64,000 bases of DNA from Promerops cafer (taxonomy: Eukaryota > Chordata > Aves > Passeriformes > Nectariniidae). The notes below the pieces were generated by a model. That model did no database searches. It worked only from the letters and a program-made list of their open reading frames with translations, and was not told where the DNA came from. Every line of letters starts with the position of its first letter. Positions within the stretch are counted from its first letter, which is position 1. Where the stretch lies: NCBI GenBank assembly GCA_013398275.1, contig VZSE01008348.1, forward strand, positions 124,001 to 188,000. The letters are read 5' to 3'. Shown piece after piece: positions 10,280 to 23,100 of this stretch. Both the position numbers and the translations under genes were made by a program.

Positions 10280-13200
10280 ATTATTTTTATTTCAATCAAT
10301 GCATTAGCCCACTAATTTTCATGATACATCCTCTGCCTTCCTCAACACACATCCTGTTACTATAGCTTATATTTTGCCTTGGCTCCTAAGTGTGTTGGGA
10401 GAAAGGGGTGCAGATTTTGCAGATCAGCATCTCCTTCTGAGGTGCCTATTCCTTTATGCTACAACAGCACGCTGTGCTGGCAGCAGAGCAGACATCAGAC
10501 TTTTTCTCCATCTTAGAGGTGTTGACACTTCTCGCGATCACTTGGGATGGGCAAGATAAAAATGACCTGCTGCTGGTAGGAGTGGAAATAAGATCTATCC
10601 AAAACAGCCAAGTGTAATCACAGTCAAGAGGAGTCAGATGCTGTTTCAACAGTGATAGCATCCCTGGGCTAGTCTTTGGAATTCCTGCATTGTATCTGAG
10701 GCAGTTCAAATGATGGTCTGTTTAAAAGACACTGTAAATGATGTGCAAGCACAGATTTCCTGAGAGAGTCCAGTATTGTTTGAGGTGCTTCAGCTTCCTG
10801 GCCAGCACAGAGCACAACCTGCCAGGCACTATGACTGTCCCAACATGCTGTGCAGTCCTGTCCCTCTCACATGTTGTGCTGTGTATATACAGGAACCTTC
10901 CTGCACATCTGCAAAGACAAGCAGCATATTTAATTGCATTCAGCTGATGCTATGTAGCTACATCTGTCCATCCACCAGTCAACAGCTTCAGGAGGCCAAA
11001 GAGCTTAAGTAACTTTCTTTGTCCCAATTTCCCTTTCTGCCTTTCAGGAAAGCTGGCCAGAATTCCACCACTGCTTCTCCTTTTGATTTTACAGCTGAGA
11101 GGATGAAGCTGCCTAACCCAGAGACCTGCTCACACAAGTCACGTTCCTGTTCACAGGAGAAAAATGTGAGCCTTCTGAAGCTGAGAAATAAAGTTCTGGA
11201 CCTTGGTCAACCTCCAATGTTGCGTCACTCAAAGCTTGAATGCTCAGAGTGGTGGCTGGCAGGTTTGCTTGTCGTGTTTGATGTGGGCATATCCAGATGC
11301 TGAGATGCTGAGCACGTTAACTGTTGGATGATATTATGTCTTCTGAGCAGCCATGGTAGATGCAACTGGGGATGATACACTCAGCATGGAGGTGTATTTC
11401 ATCACAAAAATTTTGGCAAATGAACCCCTGAAGACGGGATCTTTATTCTCTGCACTTTTTTCTTACATTATCACCAGCTTTCAGTTCTGCAGGCAAGGAG
11501 CCTCACTGTGTCTGGCAGGCCAGCTCCAGCACCCTTCTGATGTCCAGCCCAAAAAGCCCTCCATAACAGGTAAATACCTTCTTGTGTTTAGTTTCTCCTT
11601 GCAAACAGTCTCTCGCCAGAGTTTCAGGATGTTTAAGGATGTTTTGCTCATTGGTGGGATACTCCTTACACGCTGTAAGTTAGCTTTTTTTGGCAACTAT
11701 GAGGACAAACAATCCAGAATTAATGAGAAAAATAATCCAGTTCAAGAACCAGCCATCTTCCATTTTTATTACTGCAGCTGGAGAAAGTTCTTATGGTGGT
11801 CCCTCACCATTAAAAAAGAAAATATAAACATAGATAATGAATGAGAATATGCTCTAAAAAACAGGGCTCTTGATAGGCTTATTTTTTTTTTCTTTTCTTA
11901 ATTTTGAATCTCACTCACCTAACCACTAAAGACATTGAAGCTTATAGTATTTTCCTGGTAAAGTTGCTATCAGCAGCACAGGCACACCTGGATCCTCCAG
12001 AAGTGGAGGTGGTGTGCGGAGTACCCAGCCCACTGCTGCTACCCCAGCCTTTCCCAGGCACACAGTCACTGGGGCAGTCTGTGGAGCTGGGCAGAAGGAT
12101 GCCCTGTGGTCAGCCAAGTTTGTGAACCTTCCTATTGCCTGGGAACAGTCCAGGTACACCTGACTCCACACCAGCACAAGCCCAGCCCTTCCCAAGCCTG
12201 TGTGTCCTGGTTGCCATGGAAGGGAAAAGCAGGTGCAGAGACCAGATGGGAAGGACATGCTGCAGCAGGTGACCAGCATGCATGACACAGCCACGTGATG
12301 TGTCTGGCCATACCACCTCCACTGACTTGTTAGCACCAGGTACAATTCCAGATTGGCCACTTCCCAGTTCCTTTCCCTTCAGATTCCTAATGGCATCTAT
12401 TTACACCTGAGCTAGCTAGGCTATGTAGGTGAAGGTTGCCCTGGGAAGTGTAAGAGTGGATGGGCATATGGCCCAGTTGGGAATGGCATAGGAGAACATG
12501 CTGCCCCATTCTCAGAGGAACCTGCAGAACCATCTCTCATTGTGATGTTTACTGTCAGGGCCATCACAGAGCAAGTAGAAGCCCATGCTCTCACAGGGAG
12601 AGCCTATCTTCATGCTTGCAAGGAGCAAGATGAGCTCAAGGACTACTGACATGGTCTGTGGTGTCTCTTGCTATTTTCTCACCCTCTGATCTAGAGCTTG
12701 CATGGTCTGTCTTTCTGGAGGGATCCTGGAGACCTGATACAAAATCAGCAAAGCTCAGGAGGACGTGACACAGGCAGCCTGGCAATGGGGAGAAGAACAT
12801 GTTCTTTGTGTTGTGCTGTGGGAGAGAAAAATATGGAAATGCTGGATGTGCTTCTGACACCAATTCCAGTGATGCACTTTACACTGGCAAGGGTCAAAAC
12901 ACTCTTATTACTGAAAAGTGTTATTGCTGCCTCCCCACATATTTTCTTGGGATTATCCAAAGCCATGAAAAAATCAGTTCCTCAAAGCCACCATCCACCA
13001 CAGACGTGTCCCTTGGCTTTAATCCAAGGCACTGCAAATGCCCATGGGTGGAGCTACTCCTAACCCATCATCAGCGGAGCTGACACCGTGGTCACCAGCA
13101 TGCTGAGGCAAAGACAGAGCTCATCTAAACAAGCCTTTCCCAACACCCACTACCCAAATAAGGCCTTTTTCCCTGAATAAGCCACCAGTAAGAGCTTTTA

Positions 13201-13899
13201 AAAGACACAGGATCTCTTACTGAAAATCCTTAGGCAAGTGTGCTCTTTTAAGATATCTTCTAAAGCAAGACTGCACACAGAGCTACCCACTCAACCAAGC
13301 TAGCAAGATTGATTCAGAGACACCCACTGATAAAAGGAAGATGCCAACCCAAAATAACCTGTCTCCTATGCTTCTCCTAGTCTAGTACACCTTGCTGTTT
13401 TCACCCCTACAGTCTGTACCTCATCTAAGGACAGGGCTCATGTGGGTGAGGTAGCTTTGGAGGCAGTTGGACATGTTGACAGAGGATTTGTACCTGATCA
13501 GAAGAGAAGGGACAATGACAGCAATCACTCCTGAGCTGCTTGGCCATCAAGAGCACCCTGACACCTGCCCATCTTCCTTGTCCGCCTCTCCACTCCAACA
13601 GATATACGACAACTTCCTTACCTTGAAAGTCCAATGAGCAGAGAACCAGAGAGAAAATATTGAGCTGAGCATGGCTACGACTGAGTCAGCTGCATTTTTC
13701 ATAGGGAACCAGGGTCACTTAGCAAAGAGAGAAACCAACAGTCAGGTCATGAATGCCAAAGACTTTCTCAGAAAGCTGCAAAAATCAAGGGACTTAGGAA
13801 ACCTCTATGCAGAATACTATTTATAGTATATCTATACTATATATATTTTCAGGAACTGGGAGGAGCTCTTGACTCCCTTGAAGGCAAAGAAGCCCTGCA
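10280..13899. other. Unassigned non-coding stretch
   Basis: No recognisable gene or repeat. A 163-codon open frame at 11353-11844 (+) has no motif I recognise and is not flanked by convincing exon signals. I treat it as chance. Confidence 0.4.
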
Positions 13900-14719
13900 G
13901 AAATATCTTAGAGGGCTGGGCAATCACCAACTACACGAAGTTTAACAAACACAAGTGTTGGATTCTGCACCTAGAGAGGGGCAAACCTGGATGTATGGAC
14001 AGACTGGGGAGTGAGAGTCTGGAAAGCAGCACCTTGGGAAAGCACCTGGGGGTTCTGATCAGTGGCAAGTTGAGCATGAGTCAGCAGTGCCCTGGCAGCC
14101 AGGAGGGCCAACTCTGTCCCAGGGGCATCAGGCTCAGCATCACCAGCTGGGCAAGGGAGGGGATTGTCCTGCTCTACTCTGCACAGGAGCAGCCTCACCT
14201 CAAGCGCTGGGGGCTGGCTTGGGTGCCACAATGTAAGAAAGACATTAAGCTCTTAGAGAGTGTTCAAAGGAGGGCTACAAATGTGGTGACAGGCCTTGGG
14301 AGGAAGCCGTATGAGGAGCAGCTGAGGTCATTTGGTCTGTTCAGCCTGGAGAAGACTGAAGAGAGACCTCATTGCAGTTACAGCTTCCTTGTGAGGGGAA
14401 GAGGAGGGGCAGGCACTGATCTCTTTGCTTCTGTGACCAGTGACAGGAACTAAGGGGATGGCAAGAATCTGAGTCAGGAGAGGTTTAGGGTGTATATCAG
14501 GAAATGGTTTTTCACCCAGAGGAGGGTTGGGCACTGGAACAGGCTCCCCAGGGAAGTGGTCAGAGCACTAAGCCTGACAGCATTCAAGAAACACTTGGAC
14601 AATGCTCTCAGGCACATGGTGTGACTCTTGGGGTGTCCTGTACAGGGCCAAGAGTTGAACTTTGATGATCCTTGTGGGTCCCTTCCAACTCAAGGTAATC
14701 TGTGGTTCTGTGTTCTGTG
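13900..14719 (+). mobile_element. CR1 LINE fragment, ORF2 C-terminus plus 3' end, sense
   Basis: About 820 bases of sense CR1, the longest 3'-end copy in the window. Peptide remnants include CKKDIKLLESVQRRA, YEEQLRSFGLFSLEK and, in 3' UTR-type sequence, the 'gttgggcactggaacaggctcccc' motif. It ends in 'gtgggtcccttccaactcaagg' and a degenerate TTCTGTG-type tail. Interrupted by frameshifts; not functional. Confidence 0.95.
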
Positions 14720-15034
14720 AATAGAAAGTCATGGCCAAATCTCCATTTCAGAAATTCATCTGATTTGAACTGCTGTATTAGGAAGGAGCCTCAGAAGTCA
14801 CGAAGAACTATGCCTCTGTTGCTTAGACTGTGTCTCACAGCCAAGAACTTTCTTTGTGTTTCACACACAGTACATTTCAAGATATTTAATTTCTGGCTTG
14901 TAACAGGCGTTATCATCCCCATCACACAGTACAATAATATACGTGCCTTCAGAGTGCCATCCTGACTCCTTAGTTCTTCAAGTAGTCAAGTAACAAAGGG
15001 AAGAACAGTGAAAATTTGGGACTGCTGCTAAATG
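14720..15034. other. Spacer between two CR1 copies
   Basis: About 315 bases with no recognised feature, separating two same-strand CR1 fragments that each keep their own 3' end and are therefore separate insertions. Confidence 0.4.
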
Positions 15035-15351
15035 ATGTTGGTGCCCTGGAGATGCCAGAGGATGGATCCAGGCTCTTCTTGGTGGTGCCAAGCAATGGGA
15101 CAAGAGGCAATGGGCAGAAACTGATGCACAGGAAGTTCCATTTTAATATGAGGAAGAACTTCTTTACTGTGCAAGTGACAATGCACTGGAATAGACTGTC
15201 CAGACAAATCTTCTCATTGAAAATATTCAAGAACCATCTGGATACACTTCTGAGTAACGTGCTCCAGGTGAGCCTGCTTTAGGAGGGGTGTTGGATGGGA
15301 TGATCTCCAGAGGTGCCTTCCAACCCCACCCGTTCTGTGATTCTGTGATTT
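15035..15351 (+). mobile_element. CR1 LINE fragment, 3' end, sense
   Basis: Sense CR1. The peptide remnants RKFHFNMRKNFFTVQV and MHWNRLSRQ match the conserved end of CR1 ORF2. They are followed by 'ggatgatctccagaggtgccttccaacc' motifs and a terminal TTCTGTGATTCTGTGATT. It is 5'-truncated and non-functional, and differs in detail from the copy 315 bases upstream. Confidence 0.94.
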
Positions 15352-15437
15352 ATTAGTCTTGGATTTTATACTTTGCATCCAGTAATTAAAAACAGCAGCA
15401 GAAAAATAAAATACTTTAACCATAATAAGTGAGTTAA

Positions 15438-15468
15438 GTATATACATATATACATATATGTGTGTATG

Positions 15469-15509
<41 letters not shown>

Positions 15510-15512
15510 ACA
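15438..15512. repeat. Compound (TA)n/(TG)n/(CA)n microsatellite
   Basis: An alternating TA and TACATA stretch, then TGTGTATG, then about eleven CA units followed by imperfect CAAACACACA. Likely length-polymorphic. Confidence 0.95.
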
Positions 15513-15531
15513 AATGCAGGAACATGCTCTC

Positions 15532-15554
15532 TTTTTTTTTTTTTTTTTTTTTTT
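15532..15554. repeat. T23 homopolymer
   Basis: Twenty-three consecutive T residues, 19 bases after the CA-rich microsatellite. Read on the minus strand this is an A23 tract, but no retrocopy body or polyadenylation signal is evident to its right. Confidence 0.95.
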
Positions 15555-18500
15555 ACATTTTTATGTGCTTATATATTTATGTACATGACCACAGATCTTA
15601 ATTTGCAAAGTCAATGAATACATATTTATCAATCAGTGTCAAACTTCTCAAAACTAATGTCTTGTATAACCCTGTTCCATTAATATCTCAGTAATGGATT
15701 TTAAAAAAGAACATATTCAGGACTAACCCTGCTCCATCATGAAATTGTAATGTAGATCTGAAGTATAAGAAAGTGAAACTTGTTCCCTAAGTGATGTATC
15801 AAAATTCATACCTGCTCTCATGGGCATTCTTCAATAGGGGAAAATTCAAACCCAAATACCTCTTGTACTACATCTTGCTAAATTTTGCTTGACATCCCTA
15901 TTATAAGAAAATTTCTGCTTCCAGTTTCATTGTGACTCTCCCTTTGGCCTGAGGTGACAGGTAAAACCTTTGACATGCTGTCTTTTTCAAGAAGTTGACA
16001 AGCTGTCTATTTTTCACACTTGGGAAAACCATGTGGAAAAGATTTAAAAAATCTCTACTGACAGTTGTGAAATTAAGAACAGGTTTTTGGCCTGATGCTG
16101 GTATAGTAAAATAATGTTTCTTACCCTGTGGTGTGCAGGCTGGTGGGCTCCACAGATTCTTCTCAGACCACAGTGTGTAAGGAAAAGCATCAAATCTGTT
16201 GCTAGTCAGATCAAATGTGCTATTGGAAGGTTCGCACCTTCAGAGGAAAGCAGAAAGCTGTCACAAAGCATCACTCCCAAATGTGGGCATCATGTCCCTT
16301 CCCAAAATGCAAATGTCTGTGTTCTGTGGAAGCACTACCAGCACGCGTAAACAAGCGTGTAAGAGCAGCAAGGCTGACATCGCGTTTTGAGAAATTCTGC
16401 ACAAGTTCCTTGGGAGATCACTGCACACTGGCTGGGGTCCTGAGCATTTCCATTTGTATGAGGAAGAGATCTAGCAAACTTCAAACCCTTCAACATCCCA
16501 CTAAAGAAAGTAAAAGGTTCCTATTAAAATACTTAGGATTAAACCCACTGTCTACCATCAAAGGCAATGTTCCCAATTACAACTAATTTATCATTGTGGA
16601 GGGCATCAGGAGAATTCCAATCTTTAAAGCAGAATGAAGTGATGAAAATGTAATACCCAAAAATAAAGATGAAATAAAATTATATTGAAGACTCATGAGA
16701 AATTGAAATTGATTTGAAGGCCAATATAATCTTCCAATAGAAGACAGTATTACATCTTCTTCTCATACACAAATGTATAAGAAGCAATCAAATTTTATCG
16801 TTTCAGAAAAGATGTACCATAAGTGAAGGTGATAAGAGAACAGAGTCAGATTGTTCTGCTGCTCTGGGGACTTTTGCTCAGGCACTGTGGGATTGACCAG
16901 CTGCCTCTAGCAACTGTAGAAAAATATAAAATTAGATAAAAACTGCAGTGATGCTAGATTTTCAAACTCCAAGCAGACTATTTAGTGAGTAAAAAAATGT
17001 CCAAACCCAAGAAACATAGAAAAGGATGCTGATAATTATCTTAATTTCTATGGGACAAGATAGGTAAAAAAGTAAGTCTCAGTAGGAAGTGAGTATGAAG
17101 AGCATAACTCTTAAGAAACTCAAATTAATGAGCATGAAGTTGTGTCTTGGTGTGGTCAGATGCCTTCCTGAACTGAAATAAGCAAGATTAATTAGAATTT
17201 GTCAAGTTATTTAGACCTCAATATTTCTATACCATACTGCAGTGTAAAATAAACCTATATGGAATGGGTGTCAAGACAAAGTCAAACTTTGAACCGTGAC
17301 TGTGTGGAAATTCACAAGACAGTGCCCTAAAGAGCAAGGATTTCCTTTTCACAAACCATATTAGGATAGAAATCATGACAATGCAAGGTTCAGAGAAATG
17401 TAAAGAGGTCACATAGTGAGGATGTGGACTTAAAGTATCCCAAGTACTTCTGTCCATGGTCAGCTATAAAACTCCAGTGCAGGAGATTCACCTTGGATAA
17501 TCTTGGCTGGAGATGCATGTCCCAAGCTGGAGGGCTGTGAAGGAAGCCCCAGTATGTTTTAAGAAACCCCTCCAGCACATTAAACATGCCATCATTTCTT
17601 AACACAGAATTCAGTGCAAGATAAGACATCATTTCCCCCAGATCTTTGGTGTAGGAAACCAGCTCCAGCTTCTTGATGTTTCCCCAATGCACCCCATTGC
17701 AAGAACTGCTTCAGGTCAGCTCTCCCCCTCCAGATGGATTTTGCTCTGTCCTTGCAAAGGTTGACTCCTTTTTCCTTGGCCTCTGCCCAGGCTGGTTGCC
17801 TGCAGCACAGCAGCGCTCGCTCCACCAGCCAAGCATCCCCAGCTGGTGGACAGACACTGGGTCAGTGCTGCTGTCAGCCAAGGCATCCCCCCCTGCTCCG
17901 TGAGTCATCCTGACAGGAGTCACTCCCGTTGCCTTTAATGGCAGCTCAGGGTGATTAGCTCCATCTTTTTTTTTCTATCTCACAAATAACTTCTCTTGGA
18001 CAAGACACATCCCATCTTAAATCTTCCAGTTCTCACTCATGAATACTGCGGGGGACGCAGCACTGGAAGAGGTCTTCTGGGAAATGGTGCTTTTTGCTAG
18101 CAACAACATCACCATATGTCAAACTACACAAACTAATCAGAGTTGCCTGAAAAGGGTTACACTACTTAAGAAAAGATTTCTTTGACACCACTTTTTCCAG
18201 GTGACAGTGCTTCAATGGCAAGAAATAACTTTCCAGTTCCCACTCTCCTGTTTGACTCTCTCCTGTGCTTTGCAAAGCTGTTTTTCTCCATCTAGAGGTT
18301 GTCTGCCGGGTACACTGTTGAGGGGATGCATTTTTGGTTTAATTTTTGCTAGGTTAAATGTGTCACATACTCTTGGCACAGTGTCTCCCTTTGCTTTGAT
18401 CATCCTGATCATCCTCCACTTGAGGCTGAGTGCATCTTCCTGGACGTGCATGTTTAGAACTGTGTACAGTGTTTCAGCTCAAGTGAAAGAAAAATCAGCA

Positions 18501-19473
18501 ATGGCCTATTTTCTTGCCTTGTCAAGAAATTACTTGACTGATAAATCTCCAAACCACAACAGATTTCCTCATGGTTACATCAGGTTCTTGGGGCTCATAT
18601 TTGCCCTGTGGCTACCTAGCATACTTCTATACACCCCACCTTTTTATTCTCCATCAGAGAAAAATCATTTGTCTGCTTTTTGTCATTAGTCTTTATGGCA
18701 ATTCCTACACTGCTGGATAAAAATGAAGCCAAGAAGCCTGGACCAGCTCACATCCACACTGTCATGTAGAAGTGCATTGGATAGAACCAGCAGACATCCT
18801 CCAAAATGGAGATGGGAGTGAAATAACAGGGTGCAGAGAAGCAGAAAATCAGTCTCTGGGCTTGGCCTGGTTCTCTTTTACCTGGTGATGTGGAGACACA
18901 CAAAGAGTATGTGGTTTCATGTTTTGCAATACTAAAGTTGCTCCTGATTTCCATTTCCCACAGGTTTTTTAAGAGGATGGAAGAGTTCTTTGCTTTAAAT
19001 TCTGAATCGTATGCCAAAGCTTGGTGCTAGGATTGTCAATAATAAGGTAAAAAAGGGTCAGTTTTATGTCTGATTCTGGAGTATCCACAGTCCAAAAGTC
19101 CTTCAAGCTTTAATCCCCTTCCCCCAGCACTGCTTGCAGTAACCTTTCTTAAGAGAAGGGCAAACATCTGTTAGTTTTTATTGGACTCATTTCCCTCCAT
19201 CTCTTCCGCTCCTTCTTAAGTAGCAGTACTGACTGCTGGTCATTAAGTGCTCCCCCACTTGGGGGAGATGCTGAAACATTTTGCATCCTGGTGACATCAG
19301 AACACATGAATGTCATCACACCAACTTAAGAAGCCTGAAATGGTTGCAGTCAGGGATAGGTCTATAAAATATTTGCCAGGGACCATGTTCCTGATAAGAC
19401 CACAATGATCAACATGGTCAAGTGGGCATTTTCCCATCTGCTGTACCAACATGCACACAAAAAAAACCCAATG

Positions 19474-19572
19474 TGAAGAGAGGGAAGCAGGGGACAACAG
19501 AAGCAGGAAAAAAGAGTGGTGAGGAGAAAGAGAAAGGAGAAACAGAAATGGGAAAGAAAACAGAAATAGAAA
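19474..19572. repeat. Purine-rich low-complexity tract
   Basis: Almost continuous A/G on the + strand ('gaggagaaagagaaaggaga' and similar), with only scattered pyrimidines. No fixed unit. Confidence 0.65.
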
Positions 19573-19977
19573 CTTCTTAGAGAGATAACTCATCATAGTA
19601 TGAGTCAGCTTAAGGGACCAGACCTGGACCTTTCTCTTGGGTCCAGGGACAGTTCTCTTTGGCTTTCCTTATTTCTGTCTGATGAGAAATGGGCGTCAGT
19701 GTCTGAATGAATGGCTTATCCCAGGAGAGACAGTGTGAGGAGTCAGACAGGCAGACCCAGGTTCCATGCTTCTACCGCTGGGAGAGGGCCAGGACCTGGC
19801 CTCAGTGAGGAGGATCAGGGAAAGATGATGTTAATAAAATGAATACCTTGGGGAGAAAGATCTTTGTACCAGAATGGATGCTGAAAGAAACTCCTTGGTT
19901 CTAGGACTATGGCTATAATTGTGTTTTGGTGCAAACTTCTGGCATCATGCAAACATGTTGCTTCTGCAGCCACAGAA

Positions 19978-20168
19978 AAATGGAGTGGGGCACAGAGCCA
20001 AGGAAAGGAAGAGGGAAGCAAATGGAAGGAAAGCACACATTGGTGTGGACATGTGGACTACGAGAAAAAGGAGAAACAGTGGGCAATATGGAAATGTATG
20101 AGCAAAAGAAAAGGGACAGAAGAAAGAGGGGGAAGGAGATAGAAAATATTGCTGAAGTCCAAAGAAGG
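19978..20168. repeat. GA-rich low-complexity tract
   Basis: A long G/A-biased stretch with repeated GGAAGG, AGAAAG and GGAAAG motifs and no fixed period. The overlapping open frames on both strands here result from this biased composition and are not coding. Confidence 0.6.
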
Positions 20169-23100
20169 AAAGCCATTCAGTGACAGAGAGGAAGACACAT
20201 GCTGCAATTAGAGTACTATGGAAAAGCTTAATATACATCAGTCACACTACAACTGCGACATAAATCCAATACAGCTCAGCACTTACAGGCTGCATGTTGG
20301 AGAGGTAAAGAGGGCAAGAGGGTCTGAGACACCAGTCTAAAAGGGTTCACTCACATGCGGGCACAGAGGAAGAGAGCTTTAGCATGTGGGCACAAGCCAT
20401 GTCGTACCACTTGGTCTCAGAGTGAAATAAGAGACCCTGGACTGTTCTCTTTAGTGGTATAGAGGTACAGACAGTGACATCAGGGGAAGGTTTGGGTTGA
20501 GGTAGTGATTACAGTGAAGATGTCTAAAATAAGGTGCACTGGCAGTCCTCTTTGTACTATCCCCTTTGCTCTTCTGCCCCAAGCAAACTCTGTAACTTCT
20601 CCATCAGATGAGTTTGAGCCACTCGCTTAAATGTGTAGCCTTTTAATTCTCCCATAAACAAAGTGCAACAAGTACTATGAAAATCTGTATGATTTAAAAC
20701 AGCAGCTGTAACTCCAATATCCCATTCTTAAACTGCTAGTGAGGAGGTTTTTATCAGTGTTTGAAAAATTTCAGCTGAAAGTAGGGCCCTGGGAGTATGA
20801 ATAATATTGCCTTGTTGCACCAATGTATAAATTCTCTGTAGTGCCACAGAGGTCAATGATGCTTCAGATTCCTTCAGGTGAAACTGACTACGAAATGTGA
20901 GCAGACTTGCAGTGAATAAAAATAAATAAAAATGAAGCAAATCTTGCCCCAACACATAGACTTTTAGATCAACTTCATGCTAATAATTACTACATGCAGC
21001 CTGGCATTTCTAAACATGATTTTTCAATAAAACAGTGCAAGCTTCTAAAATGCTGCCATCACATAGCAACAGACAGAGCAAGCTCATGCAAGTAAATCCC
21101 TAGGTACAGATGACACAACCAAGATCTTTAAGTGAAAAACTTTCACCTGTCTGAGCCAAACAAAAGAAGCCTATTTTCTTGCTAAAAATACACTGTACCA
21201 GCAAATTGTATACACTCAAGCTACACATTAAAATGCAGAGAGAGCTCTCTCGATTTGAGGACAAATATAGTCCTGTGTCAGTGCTGACTGATTTAAGGCT
21301 GTTAAAGTGATGCTCCTAAACAATTAAAAATATCCTCCAGTCCTGTCAAGATGCTTTGCCGGGCTTTTCCATCTCCTGCTATGCTAGAGCAATTCCACAG
21401 TGATGGGCTGATGGTGATGCACTGTGACATATGAGAGTGTAGGGCTGAGCTCTCGCATTTCTAGTCTCCAGTACTCCAGATAAAGGACAAGAAGAGAGGT
21501 GGTTGCCAGCAGTCAGAGTCCTTGAACAGCACAAAGCTTGGAAATGTCAATGCATCCAGAAAGATAAAAAGAACTGAAATTCACAGCAAAGACTCAAAGC
21601 TCACAACACATTTTGAGAACGTAGATGTTTCAGGATGACTGTTGAGGATGAGCATTGTGTTCTCCTGGGACACAGAATCAACATGTGCTGGCTTGGATTT
21701 ATAAGCTCCTTGTTTCATAAAATTATCCCATATAATTTCTCAGTGAAGAGGGACTATATCCAAGCATACCTTGTAAAAACGGTCCTGCGCAGGAGCGGGA
21801 AGGTGAGATGGTGTGATATTATCCAGCAAAAACATTCAGAGTTGACCTTGGCAGTTTAATCCATGGCTGTCATGGATTTTGGACACAAAATAGCTGGGTG
21901 AAGTTGCTGTATCCTGAAAATCCCAGATTTCCTCGTTACCTGCTTGCATTTCCAAAGACATTAACTGTCTGAAGACTGTGAGACCAGAGACCTCGCTGGA
22001 CAAGAAGTCTTCCCAGCAACCACTGTCTGAGAGATGGGAGATTTTTATGTTCAGGCTTCATTTCTGAGGATCTCTGTCCAGTTGTGTAAGGCTTTAGCCT
22101 TGCCTTACATGGAAATGGAACAAAATCAGTCCTTCAGTGAAGTGGCTGCCAGAGGCATGAATAATGTGACCTCCTACTTACATGACAACCCCCTAGTCTG
22201 ACTTGGTTTTCTTCTACTTCATATACCTACAAACATACATACATAGATAAAGAAATCGATTCTTTGTGCCCCATGGCACATGACTTCCAGGGTTTGCAGC
22301 AGAGGCAAGGTCCACAGGACTCTGTCCACAAAGAGCAGGACAAATCTCTAGAGCTTCCCACTGACAGCAGAAACAAGAACCTGACAACTTAGAAATCCCC
22401 AGCGTGCTGGGAAGTTTTCATGGCTGAGCTCCCTCAGCTGCCTTTTTGGGGCTATTCAGTTTTATCTCAAGCTGCTGGAACAAGAGCAGCAGAACTGGAC
22501 TGAATGTGGGGGTCAGGTACAAGAAAAAGGAGCTGCACAGGCAGGCGAGATGCTTTTGTAAAGGTTGCTACAATTAGTATTTATTATTAAAAATAACCAA
22601 TTGTAAGGTTTATGGCTTTATTACCTGTGACCTTGCCTGTAGGGAAAACTAGGGTTAGCTGCATCAGCCATCATCAGGTGCAGCTAATGTGAGAGCTGCT
22701 GATTGTTCTGAAGGGAGAAAACATATTTTTCACTATATTAGTGATGGATTTTTTGAATAGCTCATTAGCTGGGAAAGCACCCAGGTGAATAAAGACTCTT
22801 CATCAGAAAATGAAGCGATCAGGGAGGAGAAATGCATTGTTACAGTTCTAGGGTCATTTTGTTCCGGTGCTTTCAGCCACATGCAAAGAAACTCTGCAAG
22901 GAAAATACAGAGATTAAATGTATAAGGCAATGAATTATTGATTATCGCAGACAAATCCCTTTACCCACAGACTACAGCGTGGAGGGAGGAGGAGCAGAAG
23001 GAGAATGTTAGGAAATGGAGTCAAAGGAAATATCCTCAACTGGTCATAAGTCGTTCCTGCTACCTGCTCACAGTTAAAGATTGTGAAGATACTCATGGGT

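Noticed and set aside
11353..11844. 163-codon open frame starting with ATG
   Set aside because: No recognised motif, no splice or polyadenylation context, and AT-rich drift toward its end. Not supported as a gene.
13869..14453. 194-codon open frame
   Set aside because: It is the degenerate C-terminal end of CR1 ORF2, already annotated as a mobile element, and not a host gene.
17390..17825. Minus-strand open frames of 77 and 100 codons overlapping in different frames
   Set aside because: They looked like a possible frameshifted pseudogene, but no similarity to a known protein could be named, so there is no support.
18201..18689. 162-codon open frame on + strand
   Set aside because: It starts at a GTG, has no known domain, is hydrophobic only by local T-rich composition, and overlaps an open frame on the other strand. 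Chance is likely.
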